Source: Candidatus Endonucleibacter bathymodioli
Lineage (GTDB): Bacteria > Pseudomonadota > Gammaproteobacteria > Pseudomonadales > Endozoicomonadaceae
NCBI GenBank assembly: GCA_030674915.1
Contig: JASXSV010000019.1
Location: forward strand, 1 to 62,916
DNA: 62,916 nt
Direction of reading: 5' to 3'
The notes under the pieces were generated by a model. It did no database searches. It was not told the origin of the DNA and saw nothing but the letters and a program-made list of their open reading frames with translations. Position numbers and translations under genes: made by a program. Positions 45,213 through 56,108 of this stretch are shown one piece after another. Each line of letters opens with the position of its first letter. Position 1 is the stretch's first letter.

Positions 45213-45450
45213 ATTAGCAAAGCTCTATCAATACCTTCATCAAAATCTGGGTGAAGTTCAATAAACTTAGTACGAAATTGCTAATCTATACCATCTACTA
45301 TTGTATGTGTATGGTTGATTACTTCGCACTCCCCCCCCAAAAAAATATTTGCTAATAATAGATTCACAGGGCTTAGCTTGTTTGTCGGTTATTCAGTCCT
45401 TCAATTATAATGTGTGTATGCAGTGTCAACTATCTTGGGTTGGCTGCTGT

Positions 45451-45918
45451 TTATTTGTGGTAGGGGTGGCCATGTAAAATGCTCCAAGCGCGGTAAATTT
45501 GCTCAGCAATAACAATACGAACTAAAGTATGGGGCAATGTCAGAGGGGATAAAGACCAGCGGAAATCGACGTTATCATCACTTCCTCTAGGCAGACCTTC
45601 CGGACCCCCTACCAACAAACTGATATCGCACCCTGAGCGCAGCCACCCTGTCATTTTGTCTGCCAGCTGCTTTGTCGACCAGAGTTTGCCGATAACATCC
45701 ATTGCAATCACGAGATCCCCCTTGCCAATTGCCGCTAGCATCTGTGTTGCTTCTTTTGTCTGCTGGCGACTGATATCAGTATCTTTGTGTCTGCGACCTA
45801 AAGGCACTTCAACAAGTTCAAGCCTAACATCTTGAACAAGTCGGCGGCTGTATTCCCGAAACCCATCTTCTATCCATGCTGGCATTCTTGACCCTATTGA
45901 GATCAGTGTTATACGCAT
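45451..45918 (-). CDS. rlmH: 23S rRNA (pseudouridine1915-N3)-methyltransferase RlmH
   Basis: 155 residues from ATG 45918, exactly the E. coli length; the frame extends upstream but the extension overlaps rsfS. A SPOUT-fold methyltransferase acting on helix 69 of 23S rRNA in the 70S ribosome. Landmarks: MRITLISIGSRMPAWIEDGF start, GDLVIAMDVIGKLWSTKQLA, LLVGGPEGLP (SAM site in the trefoil knot) and TLPHTLVRIVIAEQIYRAWS with HPYHK at the end. Its ATG overlaps the rsfS stop codon (TGATG), so the two are translationally coupled. Confidence 0.96.
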   Translation of the reverse strand: MRITLISIGSRMPAWIEDGFREYSRRLVQDVRLELVEVPLGRRHKDTDISRQQTKEATQMLAAIGKGDLVIAMDVIGKLWSTKQLADKMTGWLRSGCDISLLVGGPEGLPRGSDDNVDFRWSLSPLTLPHTLVRIVIAEQIYRAWSILHGHPYHK

Positions 45919-46262
45919 CAAGAGTATTCGCGAGCAACGTTCTTTATATCCCATAGGCGCTCTAGGTTATAAAACTGTCTGGTGGCTGGTAACATGATAT
46001 GAGCAACTACATCACCAAGATCAACTAGAACCCATTCGGATGACTTCACTCCTTCTGTGCCTAGAGGGCGGATACCCTGTTTCTTGCATTTATCAATCAG
46101 GTTCTCTGCTAGTGACTTTACATGGCGATCAGAGGTGCCACAAGCAATAATCATATGATCAGTAACGCTAGTAAGCTCAGTAACATCCATACTAATGATA
46201 TTATTACCTTTCAACTCACTCAGAGTTTCTATAATCAAGTTCTTTAGTTCATCAGAATGCAT
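45918..46262 (-). CDS. rsfS: Ribosomal silencing factor RsfS
   Basis: 114 residues. Binds ribosomal protein uL14 and blocks subunit joining under starvation. Typical sequence: LKNLIIETLSELKGNNIISMDV at the start, TDHMIIACGTSDRHVKSLAENL, and GTEGVKSSEWVLVDLGDVVAHIMLPATRQFYNLERLW. It overlaps rlmH by one base (TGATG). In most gammaproteobacteria nadD lies directly upstream; here the 538 bp before rsfS contain only repeats, so rsfS must have another promoter. Confidence 0.95.
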   Translation of the reverse strand: MHSDELKNLIIETLSELKGNNIISMDVTELTSVTDHMIIACGTSDRHVKSLAENLIDKCKKQGIRPLGTEGVKSSEWVLVDLGDVVAHIMLPATRQFYNLERLWDIKNVAREYS

Positions 46263-46800
46263 AAGATCGTATTTAGTGCCTCAGGATCTATTGTAAAATA
46301 ATACTCGCAACACCATACAATTGATTATACCTATTTCCTTTGACAATGAGAGGTCGTTAACTGCTCTCATTCACCCTAATCACGTACTATGCGGTGACTC
46401 AGGGGGCTTTACTAGCGTGTATCCTATTCACGCCGTCAATGGTAACTGGTATAACTCAATTTATCGCGACTATCTTGTGACTGCCAATTAAAAATAACTC
46501 CTTCAATCAGTTAATAATAACCTTCAGCCATAGTTAAAACTGCCTAATTATTTTGCACTCTTTATGATAGACCATAAATCAACTTATATCAGTTGTCATT
46601 GGCGGTGAGAGCAGTCAGCAACCCATCTCCTTTATGGGTGGATATATACCGTTACCGGTTAGTAGGCAGCTGATGAATAAATCTCCATGACCCTACGAAT
46701 AGCAGGGGTGGAGTGATACTAGTTAGCATCTCACTCCTTCACGTGGAATGGAATACTAAAAGCATTTTAATGGCAAAAGCTCAAATTGCATCGGGATAAA
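46263..46800. repeat. Repeat-filled gap between rsfS and proA (nadD absent)
   Basis: Contains one well-preserved MITE-like repeat (46325-46453: ATTATACCTATTTCCTTTG...GTCAATGGTAACTGGTATAA) and one or two more degraded, opposite-facing copies (46607-46650 and 46658-46756: CCATGACCCTACGAATAGCAG...CTCACTCCTTCACGTGGAATGG). No trace of nadD coding sequence could be recognised. Confidence 0.7.
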
Positions 46801-48078
46801 TTACTCACGGACATGGCCATCCCCCAGAACTATAAATTTTTGTGACGTTAGCCCTTCAAGGCCCACCGGCCCTCGGATGTGTAGTTTATCTGTAGAAATG
46901 CCGATTTCGGCACCTAGTCCATATTCAAAACCATCCGCAAAACGAGTGGAAGCATTAATCATCACAGAGCTTGAGTCGACCTCTTTAAGGAAACGTCGTC
47001 CATGAGAATAGTTTTCTGTGACAATGGCATCCGTATGATGGGAGCCAAACTTATTAATATGACTAATAGCCTCATCCATATCCCTTACTAATTTGAGAGC
47101 CAGTACTGGACCTAAATATTCTGTTACCCAGTCTTCATCCGTTGCAGCTAAGGCGTTAGGCAAAATACTACAAACTTTGGGACATCCTCTTAGCTCTACT
47201 CCCTTCCGAAAATACAGGTCCGCAAGTTTAGGTAATAACGATGGCGCAATACTCTCATGAAGGAGGAGGGTTTCCATAGCATTACAAACACCGTAGCGGT
47301 GGGTCTTGGCATTAAAGGCAATGCTTATGGCCTTCTTGGTATCGGCGTAATCATCCAGATATACGTGACAGATGCCATCCAGATGTTTGATTACCGGTAC
47401 TTTGGCATTATCACTAATTCTTTGAAGTAAACTTTTTCCACCTCTTGGTATGATTACATCAATAAACTCAGGCATTGCGATCAAATGACCAACAGCTTCT
47501 CTATCAGTGATTTGAACCAACTGAACCAAATCTGCAGGCAGCTGTGCTATTCGTAAGCCCTTCTGAATACACTCAGTAATTGCCTTATTTGAACATACAG
47601 ACTCTGAGCCACCTCTAAGAATAACAGCATTTCCTGATTTTAGGCACAAGCTGGCCGCATCAACTGTGACGTTTGGTCTGGACTCATAAATAATACCAAT
47701 GACACCCAAGGGTACTCGCATATGCCCTACCTGTATGCCGCTAGGCATATATTTTAGTCCACTAATAACGCCTACAGGATCAGGTAAAGCCACTATCTGT
47801 CTCAATCCTTCAGTCATTTTGTCAATGCTTTGATCGGTCAGCTCCAGGCGGTCTAGCAGAGCGACATCCAGCCCTTGTTTACGGCCCTCGGCCAAGTCAC
47901 TCATATTAGCCTTAAGGATTATTGTACGACTCTCATTCAAGATCTCAGCAATAGCCTGAAGGGCATGATTTTTTGTGGCTGTATCAGTATTTGCTATAAC
48001 CGCACTGACTTGTCGGGCTTGTTTTCCCAAGTCATGCATATAACCAGAGATATTCCCTGAGCGTAATATATCTGACAT
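46801..48078 (-). CDS. proA: Gamma-glutamyl phosphate reductase (proline synthesis)
   Basis: 425 residues. NADPH-dependent reduction of glutamyl-5-phosphate to glutamate-5-semialdehyde, the second step of proline synthesis. Landmarks: [70 protein letters not shown], catalytic Cys in [14 protein letters not shown], and [33 protein letters not shown] near the end. Length matches E. coli (417). AAGAAGG upstream of the ATG is the ribosome-binding site. The proA-rsfS-rlmH-mrdA-rodA order is that of Pseudomonas-like genomes minus nadD. Confidence 0.96.
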   Translation of the reverse strand: MSDILRSGNISGYMHDLGKQARQVSAVIANTDTATKNHALQAIAEILNESRTIILKANMSDLAEGRKQGLDVALLDRLELTDQSIDKMTEGLRQIVALPDPVGVISGLKYMPSGIQVGHMRVPLGVIGIIYESRPNVTVDAASLCLKSGNAVILRGGSESVCSNKAITECIQKGLRIAQLPADLVQLVQITDREAVGHLIAMPEFIDVIIPRGGKSLLQRISDNAKVPVIKHLDGICHVYLDDYADTKKAISIAFNAKTHRYGVCNAMETLLLHESIAPSLLPKLADLYFRKGVELRGCPKVCSILPNALAATDEDWVTEYLGPVLALKLVRDMDEAISHINKFGSHHTDAIVTENYSHGRRFLKEVDSSSVMINASTRFADGFEYGLGAEIGISTDKLHIRGPVGLEGLTSQKFIVLGDGHVRE

Positions 48079-48184
48079 GATATTACCTTCTTAGACCTCA
48101 TCATAATCAACGACTTTAACCACGATCATTGAACCTTCCTCATTTTGTAAGCCATTACGAAGCTTGCTAGGGTGTTTTACACCA

Positions 48185-48543
48185 CGTTATCGGTTTATGC
48201 GCTGTCTCTAGTGGTTCTAACTTATTTTTGGAGCACTCATCATCCTGCATGTGATTGAGGTACACCATAAAGCACCAAAAACTTAGTGCCTTTGCGAATG
48301 TTCGTGGGAATAGCGGACAGCCATAAAAAGAGCCTAAACAAAGCCAGCAGAGGATAGCTGAGGCTACCTGTGTTAGAGGCGTAGATTGAGGATAGCAACT
48401 TCTCAATTTCTTACCATTTTAACAGAGATTCCGTATTATCCAAGCTACAAATAGCTGTAGGATTTATACCCATTTTCCTTGTAGGTCTGGGGTTGTTGGC
48501 TGCTCTCTCTTTCCCCTTGTAGTACTAAATAATAGTGATGGAG
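48185..48543. repeat. Composite of dispersed repeats upstream of proA
   Basis: About 48185-48305 matches 18650-18785 (CTTATTTTTGGAGCACTCAT..., AAGCACCAAAAACTTAGTGCC). About 48330-48475 matches 2810-2965 (AAAGCCAGCAGAGGATAGCTG, GTGTTAGAGGCGTAGATTGA). About 48462-48530 is a partial MITE-like copy (TTTATACCCATTTTCCTTGTAGG...GTTGTTGGCTGCTCTCTC). No gene is visible. Confidence 0.6.
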
Positions 48544-50109
48544 TTAATCCGTAACCGGTATTGTAAAGTAAAAGATTGTGCCACCCTCGGAGATGCGTTC
48601 AAAACTTAGTTTACCACCATGGAACTGAATAATAGAGCGGCATACAGAAAGACCTATCCCTACGCCATCAGTTTTGGTTGTATAAAAGGGTGTAAACAGT
48701 TTCTCTTCAGCTCCTTCAGTGAGACCACAACCATGATCAATGACTGAGACTTTAACAAAGTCTACGGATATCATTTCTGTTTTTATTTTGACTCCAAGAG
48801 CCTTGGGTTCCAAGTCTTTCATGGCTTCCACTGCATTTCTGATTAGGTTAAGAAGCACCTGCTGAATTTGAACTGCATCCACTTTTACGTCAAGCAGCCT
48901 GTCATCCAGCTCCAAGAATAGCTCCATACTGTTGTTTCTGATGTCCACCTGAGAAAGTTTGCAAACATCACGGATTAGCTTATTTAGGTTGGTCCAATCG
49001 AGGATATGATCCGGTTTTTTTACAAACGAACGAATGCGGAAAACTATGTCACCAGCTCTACGAGCCTGTTGATTGATTTTATTTATGAGATCATTCACAG
49101 CTTTGTCATTAGAGTAACTATGGATCAGTAGCCTCTTCGCCACTTGCGCATAATTGGAGATAGCCGTTAGGGGCTGATTTACTTCATGGGCAAAGCCTGC
49201 TGCCATCTCTCCCATAAAACTTAGACGGGACACACGAGCCAGTTTATCCTTTTGCGTTTCAATCTCCTCCAGCGCCTTTGTCAGGGCTTTTTTCCGATTT
49301 TTTTTCTTTGTTATATCGTTGAAAACCACAACTGCACCATTGATTTTCCCATTTGCTATAATGGGCGTACAGGAATAGTGCACAGGCAAGGGCGTACCAT
49401 ATCTACGCCGGAATACTGCCTCTTTAACAGTTGTGGAGTTGCCATTGTTAAGCGTTATTTGAATAGGATTGGATTGCAGCTGACCATCTTTTTCTTCCTG
49501 GTTTTTTTCAAATAGTAGGTCGATCAGACTGCCACCTTTCAACAACTCAGATGACCATCCAGTCATCATCATAGCCGCATGATTGATAAATAAAATACCT
49601 CCTCTATTGTTCAGACCAAAGATTCCTTCACGCATACTTTCAAGAAGAAAGGTCTTGTCTTGTTCTAACTGCTTATTTCTGTCCGATAGATCCAGTTCAA
49701 GTTTGCGTATCTTCAACTGCATTTTAACTCTCGCAATTACTTCCGCCGTTTGGAATGGTTTTGAAATATAGTCTACAGCTCCTAGCTCCAGGCCCCTTAC
49801 CTTATCTTCAGGGGCATTGAGTGCTGACAAGAAAATAACAGTGATATTTTCAGTATCAGTATTTGCCTTGAGCCTCCTGCATACTTCATAGCCATCTATT
49901 CCCTGCATCATAATATCGAGCAAAATCAGAGCCGGCTTTTCTTGAGCGACAATTTTTAATGCACTTTCTCCGTTGTTAGTTATAAGAACCTTATAGCCAT
50001 GACTGCTCAATGCCTGCAACAAAATTTGCAGCGTGAGAGGGTTGTCATCTACCAGTAAAATTGGACCTGCTTCCATTTGCCGAGTCGAATGTTTTTCATA
50101 GACACTCAT
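48544..50109 (-). CDS. Hybrid sensor: receiver-PAS-histidine kinase
   Basis: 521 residues from ATG 50109 (MSVYEKHSTRQM); the frame opens at a TTG nine bases upstream. Domains in order: CheY-like receiver at about 15-130 (ILLVDDNPLTL, phospho-acceptor Asp in LILLDIMMQGIDGYEV, FLSALN, and Lys in YISKPF); PAS at about 160-280; HisKA with H-box FMGEMAAGFAHEVNQPLTAI; HATPase with LNLIRNAVEAM (N box), VIDHGCGL (G1) and VGIGLSVCRSI (G2). No membrane segments, so a cytoplasmic sensor. Having the receiver at the N-terminus is typical of signalling enzymes that take phosphate from another kinase. No cognate regulator is adjacent. Confidence 0.88.
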   Translation of the reverse strand: MSVYEKHSTRQMEAGPILLVDDNPLTLQILLQALSSHGYKVLITNNGESALKIVAQEKPALILLDIMMQGIDGYEVCRRLKANTDTENITVIFLSALNAPEDKVRGLELGAVDYISKPFQTAEVIARVKMQLKIRKLELDLSDRNKQLEQDKTFLLESMREGIFGLNNRGGILFINHAAMMMTGWSSELLKGGSLIDLLFEKNQEEKDGQLQSNPIQITLNNGNSTTVKEAVFRRRYGTPLPVHYSCTPIIANGKINGAVVVFNDITKKKNRKKALTKALEEIETQKDKLARVSRLSFMGEMAAGFAHEVNQPLTAISNYAQVAKRLLIHSYSNDKAVNDLINKINQQARRAGDIVFRIRSFVKKPDHILDWTNLNKLIRDVCKLSQVDIRNNSMELFLELDDRLLDVKVDAVQIQQVLLNLIRNAVEAMKDLEPKALGVKIKTEMISVDFVKVSVIDHGCGLTEGAEEKLFTPFYTTKTDGVGIGLSVCRSIIQFHGGKLSFERISEGGTIFYFTIPVTD

Positions 50110-50181
50110 ATAAAACAAACCCTATATTTTTTGAGTTACTACTGTTAAATATGGGGAAAATCAGATGTGATATTTCGTCCC

Positions 50182-50361
50182 GTTGTTTACAGTTTACAGT
50201 TTACAGTTTACAGCACAGTGTTCATAATTCGTATGGGGTCATATTATTGATTCCTTTATGCGGTTTCACAGTATTATAAAAATCCACAAACCTAGGGGAT
50301 CTCTGATTGAATCGCCAAAACCTAGTACAATAGCATTGCTATGGCAAACCGGTTATTCAAA
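50182..50361 (-). pseudogene. Microsatellite (AGTTTAC)n and IS481-type 3' remnant
   Basis: About four copies of AGTTTAC lie at 50187-50213. About 50219-50295 on the minus strand reads FVDFYNTVKPHKGINNMTPYEL, the C-terminal motif of an IS481-type transposase, matching the 3' end of the remnant at the start of the window. Only this tail is present. Confidence 0.7.
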
Positions 50362-51247
50362 ATGAAACAACAAAGTTTTGCGTCCCTCAGCTACGCAGCC
50401 AAAAAACGCAAAACGCAAAACGCAAAAAGAGTTATTTCTTGAGAAAATGGAATTTTGTGTTCCTTGGGCAGCCTTTGAAGCAATCATTAAACCACATTAC
50501 CCGAAAAGTGGACGTATTGTAGGGCGCAGCCGATCGTCCTGACCACCATGCTGCGTATCTATCTCATGCAGCAATGGTTTCAACTATCATCCTGAAATTT
50601 CGTCACCTGTTGGAGCGTAATCAATTGACTAACAAGTTATTTGCTGCGGCCAGTGAACACTTGAAACTACAACCGGCCTTGCACTTTCAAAAGACACCAT
50701 GGTAAATGCCACATTAAGCGCTTCGTCCTCGACCAAAAACGCCGAAGGCAAACGTGATCCTGAAATGCACCAGACACGTAAAGGAAATCAGTGGTACTCT
50801 GGCATGAAGATCCATGTCGGTGCGGATGTGAATAGTGGTACTGCTCATACAGTAACGGTTACCTCAGTCAATAAAGCGGATATTGGCGAACTACCTGTTT
50901 TGTTGAGAAAGGAAGACGAAGTAATCTTTGGCGATGCGTACACCAGCGACACATATAAGCGAGGCGCTCGATGCTTAGGATTGCACTGGAAAGTCAATGA
51001 CAAGCGCAAACCAAGAAAAGGCAACCTAAGTAGCAGTCAACGCAAACGTAATCTCCAGCAATCAAAAATACGAGCCAGGGTAGAATCAAAAATACGAGCC
51101 AGGGTAGAGCACCTGTTCCGAATCCTCAAGTGTCAGTTTGGTTACCGTAAAGCTCGTTACCGTGGTTTGGAAAAAAACATGGTGCAAGTTATGAGCCTGA
51201 TGGCAATGGCCAATTTATACCTGCAACGTAATGCGTTAACGGCATAA
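50362..51247 (+). pseudogene. IS5-type transposase pseudogene with internal tandem duplications
   Basis: A second, unrelated IS5 subgroup (IS5/ISPa-like). It starts at ATG 50362 as MKQQSFASLSYAAKKRK; a tripled AACGCAA unit shifts the reading here. KMEFCVPWAAFEAIIKPHYP follows, then stops and a large deletion. From 50699 the frame is open: DATL-like NATLSASSSTKN, GKRDPEMHQTRKGNQWYSGM, and FRILKCQFGYRKARYRGL (DDE Glu region). A 24-bp tandem duplication (ATCAAAAATACGAGCCAGGG) repeats KIRARVE-S before the Glu. Not functional. Confidence 0.85.
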
Positions 51248-51721
51248 TTGCGCCCTAAATCCGCCTCAAGAGCGGATAAATGGGCAAAAGCGACAAAATG
51301 AATCGAAAATTACGATGAAATAAGAGGGAAAGTCAGAGAATTTTATCGCAAATCTGACAATCGCCTTGCAAACCACTTCAATTAGAGATTCCCTAGTATC
51401 ATCGGATAGGTTTGATACGATCTGAAAACCCAGTACCGCAGCGGTATAACACATGGAACTTTCTGTTAAATAAACACACTCGGGCTCTAATTATTGAAAG
51501 GCTGGAAGATGTTGCTTTATACTCATTAATACTCTGGCCTATCTGGCCTAATTGTTGACTGGGCAATTTAGCTCAAGCTCCCTTGTACGAGTACAATTTT
51601 ATTACTAAATTTCACTTTGGCTATAGACAGTAAAAAAATTTATGACTTTATCAGCAGTGAATCGTGGGTGGCGTAATAGCAACCTAAAAGCCCTATAGTG
51701 AAGAGATAGGAGGTTCTGAGC
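51248..51721. promoter_or_regulatory. Upstream region of the PTS genes, with a 14-bp dyad
   Basis: About 470 bp without a gene. At 51583-51596 TTGTACGAGTACAA is a perfect 6-2-6 palindrome, a reasonable size for a repressor operator; its position 125 bp before the Shine-Dalgarno site fits a regulator of the PTS genes. AGGAGG at about 51708 is a strong ribosome-binding site but leads into a different frame from the PTS protein (see that entry). A short sequence near 51470-51485 resembles an IS end. Confidence 0.35.
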
Positions 51722-51765
51722 ATGATGCATTCAATGCCGACAACCCCAAGGATCTCTTTCACGCC

Positions 51766-54342
51766 TTGTTATCGTGGAGAATACGCTTGAACCGTTCACT
51801 GCCTCCCGTACAGCACGACACGTTACTACTTGCACCGATTTCAGGTCCGATCATACCGATTCATGAGGTACCTGATCCAGTTTTTGCTGGGCGTATGCTC
51901 GGTGACGGCATTGCCATCGACCCTGTCGATAACATCGTGCTGGCACCGATTGATGCCGAAGTCATACAATTGCACGGTGCTCATCATGCATTGACACTGA
52001 AAACCGATACCGGTATTGAGATTCTGATACACGTCGGCCTGGATACCGTGGCACTACGTGGAGAAGGCTTCAGCCCACAAGTTAGTGAAGGTGACAGGGT
52101 CACAGTCGGGCAACCACTACTTCAATTTGATGCTGACTACCTTGCCTGCCATGCCCGCAGCCTGATTACCGTTATTGTCCTGATCAGCCCAGAGAACGTT
52201 ATTATCAGCAACTTAGCCTCTGGCCATGTTTGCGCAGGCAACGATTGCCTCTTTGAGATCAGTACAGCGCAAGGCTCAACCAGTCATGATACTGTTCAAA
52301 AATTACGTGCCCCTGACGCAGAATCCACTGTTATCATCCTCAACAAAGAAGGGTTTCATGCTCGCCCATCAGCAATGCTGGCCAAGCAATGCCGAGATAT
52401 CCCTTCAAAAGTGATCTTGAGTTATAACGGTATTGATGCTCGGGGCGACAGCGTTACTGAAATAATGAAACTCAATACCCGATTTGGCAGCACCGTCACC
52501 ATCAAAGCTTGGGGAGACGATGCACAGACAGCTGTGACGGCGGTCATAACTGCAATTGAATCAGGACTTGGTGAAGAGATTGGAACGTCCACAAAAGAAA
52601 TGCCTCCTGCGGACGAGATGGAATCACCGCTGCTGGACAACGCTGACAGCGATCCTCGTTACCTTCAAGGTATTATAGCTGCCCCAGGACTGAGTGTTGG
52701 CCACATTACCCATATTCGGCGAAGGCATATAGAATTCAAGGAATGGGTATCGGATGCAACGGCGGAACAAAACAGCCTGAATTCAGCGATTACCGATGTC
52801 TGCACGGAATTACATCAGCTGGTATCCCAGTTGGTAAAGGCCGACGAGCAGCAGCAATCGGACATATTCAATGCCCATCTGCAACTACTCAAAGACCCAG
52901 CTCTGACAGAAACAGCAAGCCGCTTGATTAATGAAGGACACAGCTCAGCTTGGTCCTGGAATAATTCTGTCAATCAACAGGTCAAGGAATTGCAAGCATT
53001 GGACAACCCTCTTCTGGCTGATCGCGCCGCAGACATTGATGATGTGGGGCAGCGCGTACTTGCGGAATTGACCGGATTTTCACAGGGGACAGAGAACTGG
53101 CCGGAAAACGCCATTCCTGTTTATCTGACCATTACCCCATCGGATATACTGAGCCTGGATCGAACGAGAATAGTAGGCGTCTGTAGTCTCGAAGGTGGGG
53201 CTAGCTCACATGTTGCCATTATTGCGCGCTCGTTATGCATTCCCTTTTTGGCTGGTATGGACAGTCGCATCAATGATCAGCCCAATGGTGCTACGGTCAT
53301 TCTTAATGCTGATTCAGGACATATTCTGTTATCACCATCAGATGTGGAAATTCGGCAATGCAACACGCAGAAGGCTGTAATCGAAAGTGCCTATCAGGCA
53401 GCCCTAAAAACAGCCGGGGAAAATGCCATCACTCGAGATGGCGTAACTGTCGAAGTAGCGGCTAATGTCGGGAGTCTTGAAGAAGCACAGGAGGCAGTAA
53501 AACTGGGGGCTACAGGTATCGGCCTGCTGCGTACAGAATTCCTCTATCTCAACCGTTCCATAGAACCTAGCGAAGACGAGCAGACTGAGATCTACAGTAA
53601 TATTCTTGGTATCATGGGCAAAGAGCGCCCGGTCATTATTCGCACACTGGATGTTGGAGGCGACAAACCACTCCTCTACCTACCTATACCCGCCGAAGCA
53701 AATCCATTCCTTGGAGAGCGAGGTATTCGGGTTGGCATTAACCGTCCAAGCCTGTTGCGCCGACAGGTTCGAGCTTTACTGCGCAGCGCCAACGCAGGAA
53801 AGTTGCGGATCATGCTCCCTATGATCGCCAGTTTAGAGGAGTTTAGTGTAGTCAAACAACTTATCAATGAAGAATGTGACCAATTCAAGACTACAGCAGA
53901 GCTTGGCATTATGATAGAAGTCCCTTCCGCAGCCCTGATGGCACGGGAGCTGGCTCGAGAAGCCGACTTTTTCTCCATCGGCACTAATGACCTGACTCAG
54001 TACACCCTCGCTATGGATCGCGGCCACCCTCGTTTGGCAAGAAGGGTCGACAGCCTGCATCCGGCAGTACTGCGTTTGATTGCCATGACTGTGGAAGGTG
54101 CTGCGGCAGAGAATCGCTGGACCGGCATCTGCGGAGGCATTGCCAGTGATGTCACCGCAGTGCCTTTACTACTCGGACTAGGTGTGGATGAGCTGTCTGT
54201 TAGCGTTCCTTCAATCCCGCTGGTCAAGGCTCGCATACGAGAACTAAGCCTGGCAGACTGCCATGCACTGGCAAAGCAGGCGCTGACCATGAACGATGCC
54301 CCTCAGGTGCGTGCACTTCTGGCGCAATGGAACGAGGAATAA
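51766..54342 (+). CDS. nagF: PTS multiphosphoryl transfer protein (EIIA-HPr-EI), NagF-type
   Basis: 858 residues from TTG 51766. Three fused PTS domains: EIIA-Glc type (about 15-160; active His in [14 protein letters not shown]), HPr (about 185-270; phospho-His in [11 protein letters not shown]) and enzyme I (about 290-858; phospho-His in [17 protein letters not shown] site [13 protein letters not shown], and [27 protein letters not shown]). EI takes phosphate from PEP and relays it through HPr and EIIA to the partner EIIBC encoded next, as in the GlcNAc PTS of Pseudomonas. Odd: the strong AGGAGG site precedes ATGs (51722, 51725, 51734) in a different frame that ends at 51790, so either translation begins at TTG, is coupled to this mini-frame, or a frameshift sits near the start. 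Confidence 0.88.
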   Translation: MLSWRIRLNRSLPPVQHDTLLLAPISGPIIPIHEVPDPVFAGRMLGDGIAIDPVDNIVLAPIDAEVIQLHGAHHALTLKTDTGIEILIHVGLDTVALRGEGFSPQVSEGDRVTVGQPLLQFDADYLACHARSLITVIVLISPENVIISNLASGHVCAGNDCLFEISTAQGSTSHDTVQKLRAPDAESTVIILNKEGFHARPSAMLAKQCRDIPSKVILSYNGIDARGDSVTEIMKLNTRFGSTVTIKAWGDDAQTAVTAVITAIESGLGEEIGTSTKEMPPADEMESPLLDNADSDPRYLQGIIAAPGLSVGHITHIRRRHIEFKEWVSDATAEQNSLNSAITDVCTELHQLVSQLVKADEQQQSDIFNAHLQLLKDPALTETASRLINEGHSSAWSWNNSVNQQVKELQALDNPLLADRAADIDDVGQRVLAELTGFSQGTENWPENAIPVYLTITPSDILSLDRTRIVGVCSLEGGASSHVAIIARSLCIPFLAGMDSRINDQPNGATVILNADSGHILLSPSDVEIRQCNTQKAVIESAYQAALKTAGENAITRDGVTVEVAANVGSLEEAQEAVKLGATGIGLLRTEFLYLNRSIEPSEDEQTEIYSNILGIMGKERPVIIRTLDVGGDKPLLYLPIPAEANPFLGERGIRVGINRPSLLRRQVRALLRSANAGKLRIMLPMIASLEEFSVVKQLINEECDQFKTTAELGIMIEVPSAALMARELAREADFFSIGTNDLTQYTLAMDRGHPRLARRVDSLHPAVLRLIAMTVEGAAAENRWTGICGGIASDVTAVPLLLGLGVDELSVSVPSIPLVKARIRELSLADCHALAKQALTMNDAPQVRALLAQWNEE

Positions 54343-54347
54343 GAGTT

Positions 54348-56108
54348 ATGACAATTGCACACCAGGTGTTTTCCACCCTGCAAAAAATCGGTAAATCTCT
54401 GATGCTGCCGGTCGCCGTGTTACCGGCAGCTGGTATTTTGCTGGGTATCGGTTCTGCAGGATTCACACTACTTCCTGATATCGTCAATATCACAATGGCT
54501 CAGGCCGGCGGCGCTATTTTTGGTAGCCTACCGCTGATTTTTGCGATAGGCGTTGCCCTGGGTTTTACCGAGAATGATGGCGTTGCAGCCTTGGCAGCCA
54601 TGGTTGGCTATGCTGTTCTGATTGCAACAATGGGCGTTTTTGCTACGGCGCTGGGATTAGAAACCACGCACGTCATGGGCATCAATTCTATCGACACGGG
54701 TGTCATGGGCGGCATAATTATAGGCGGTGTCGCCAGTTGGTTATTTAACCGTTACTACCGAATAAAATTGCCCTCCTATCTGGGCTTTTTTTCTGGGAAA
54801 CGTTTCGTACCCATTGTTACGGCATTTTCTGCTATCGGTGTTGCGGGTATTCTTTCACTGACATGGCCACCTATTGGCAACGCTATCCAGTTATTTTCCA
54901 ACTGGGCTGCCAGTGAAAATCCAGCCGCTGCATTCACCATTTATGGCATTGTCGAGCGTGCACTAATCCCATTTGGGCTCCATCACATCTGGAACGTGCC
55001 TTTCTTTTTTGAAGTCGGTCAATATATCGACCCAGCAACCGGCAAGGAATTCACTGGCGAGATTGCCCGTTATGTGGCAGGTGACCCCTCTGCTGGAAAC
55101 ATGGCTGGTGGCTACTTGTTCAAAATGTTTGGTCTTCCGGCTGCAGCTATTGCTATCTGGCATTCTGCTAAGCCAGAAAACCGCGTTCGCATTGGCGGAA
55201 TTATGATTTCCGCCGCGCTAACCTCATTCTTGACCGGCATTACTGAGCCGATTGAATTCTCCTTTATGTTTGTTGCCCCAGTCTTGTATGGCATTCACGC
55301 CTTGCTAGCAGGATCGGCCTACTTAACCTGTATCGCTTTGGGCATCAAGCATGGCATGACGTTTTCACACGGGCTCATTGATTTCTTATTGCTCTATGGT
55401 AATTCCACTAGAGGGTGGGGCATTATTGTTCTAGGCCTAGCATTTGCAGCAATCTATTACACTCTATTCCGCGTTACCATTGCTTGGCTGAATCTGAAAA
55501 CACCTGGACGTGAGGATATCTCAGAGCCAATCATCGATACAGATTCCAGTGAACTGAACGCTGAATTAGTTTTCTCCTTCGGTGGTCCAGACAATATAAT
55601 CACTCTGGATGCTTGCATTACCCGACTGCGCATTACCGTTAAAAATACCAGCCTAGTCAATGATGTTCGTCTGAAACAACTAGGTGCGACAGGCGTCGTT
55701 CGTGTTGGTAATGCCGTTCAGGCTATTTTTGGTACCCGCTCCGATAATCTTAAGACCGATATGGAGCATTACATGAAGCATAAACTCCAACATCTTTCTG
55801 AAAGTAGCGACACCGAGATCAAAGAAAAACTCTCATATGCAACACAAATACGGCACAAGATTCATGACTACAAGGTACTCGATGTTATTAGCGCCCTCGG
55901 TGGCGTTGATAACATCCTATCAGCCAAGACCTACGCCCTTACGCGTATAAGAATTGAACTCGCCAACACCATGAAACCAGATCGTAACAAACTGCAACAA
56001 GCTGGTATCAATGACATTATGCTCTGTGATAACAACATCATCCACCTAATCGTTGGGGAACAAGTTGCTATCCCATGGGAGCAAACACTTAATAAATACC
56101 TAGCCTAA
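54348..56108 (+). CDS. nagE: PTS EIIC-EIIB permease, N-acetylglucosamine type
   Basis: 586 residues from ATG 54348 ([20 protein letters not shown]), with AGGAA from the end of nagF as ribosome-binding site; only 5 bp separate the genes, so one operon. The EIIC membrane part (about 1-380) includes [37 protein letters not shown], and [18 protein letters not shown], as in glucose/GlcNAc permeases. EIIB follows (about 405-480; phospho-Cys in [11 protein letters not shown], then [20 protein letters not shown]). A further ~75 residues ([28 protein letters not shown]) look like a second EIIB-like domain in which the Cys position is Ala. GlcNAc from host chitin or glycans is the likely substrate; specificity is inferred. 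Confidence 0.88.
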   Translation: MTIAHQVFSTLQKIGKSLMLPVAVLPAAGILLGIGSAGFTLLPDIVNITMAQAGGAIFGSLPLIFAIGVALGFTENDGVAALAAMVGYAVLIATMGVFATALGLETTHVMGINSIDTGVMGGIIIGGVASWLFNRYYRIKLPSYLGFFSGKRFVPIVTAFSAIGVAGILSLTWPPIGNAIQLFSNWAASENPAAAFTIYGIVERALIPFGLHHIWNVPFFFEVGQYIDPATGKEFTGEIARYVAGDPSAGNMAGGYLFKMFGLPAAAIAIWHSAKPENRVRIGGIMISAALTSFLTGITEPIEFSFMFVAPVLYGIHALLAGSAYLTCIALGIKHGMTFSHGLIDFLLLYGNSTRGWGIIVLGLAFAAIYYTLFRVTIAWLNLKTPGREDISEPIIDTDSSELNAELVFSFGGPDNIITLDACITRLRITVKNTSLVNDVRLKQLGATGVVRVGNAVQAIFGTRSDNLKTDMEHYMKHKLQHLSESSDTEIKEKLSYATQIRHKIHDYKVLDVISALGGVDNILSAKTYALTRIRIELANTMKPDRNKLQQAGINDIMLCDNNIIHLIVGEQVAIPWEQTLNKYLA

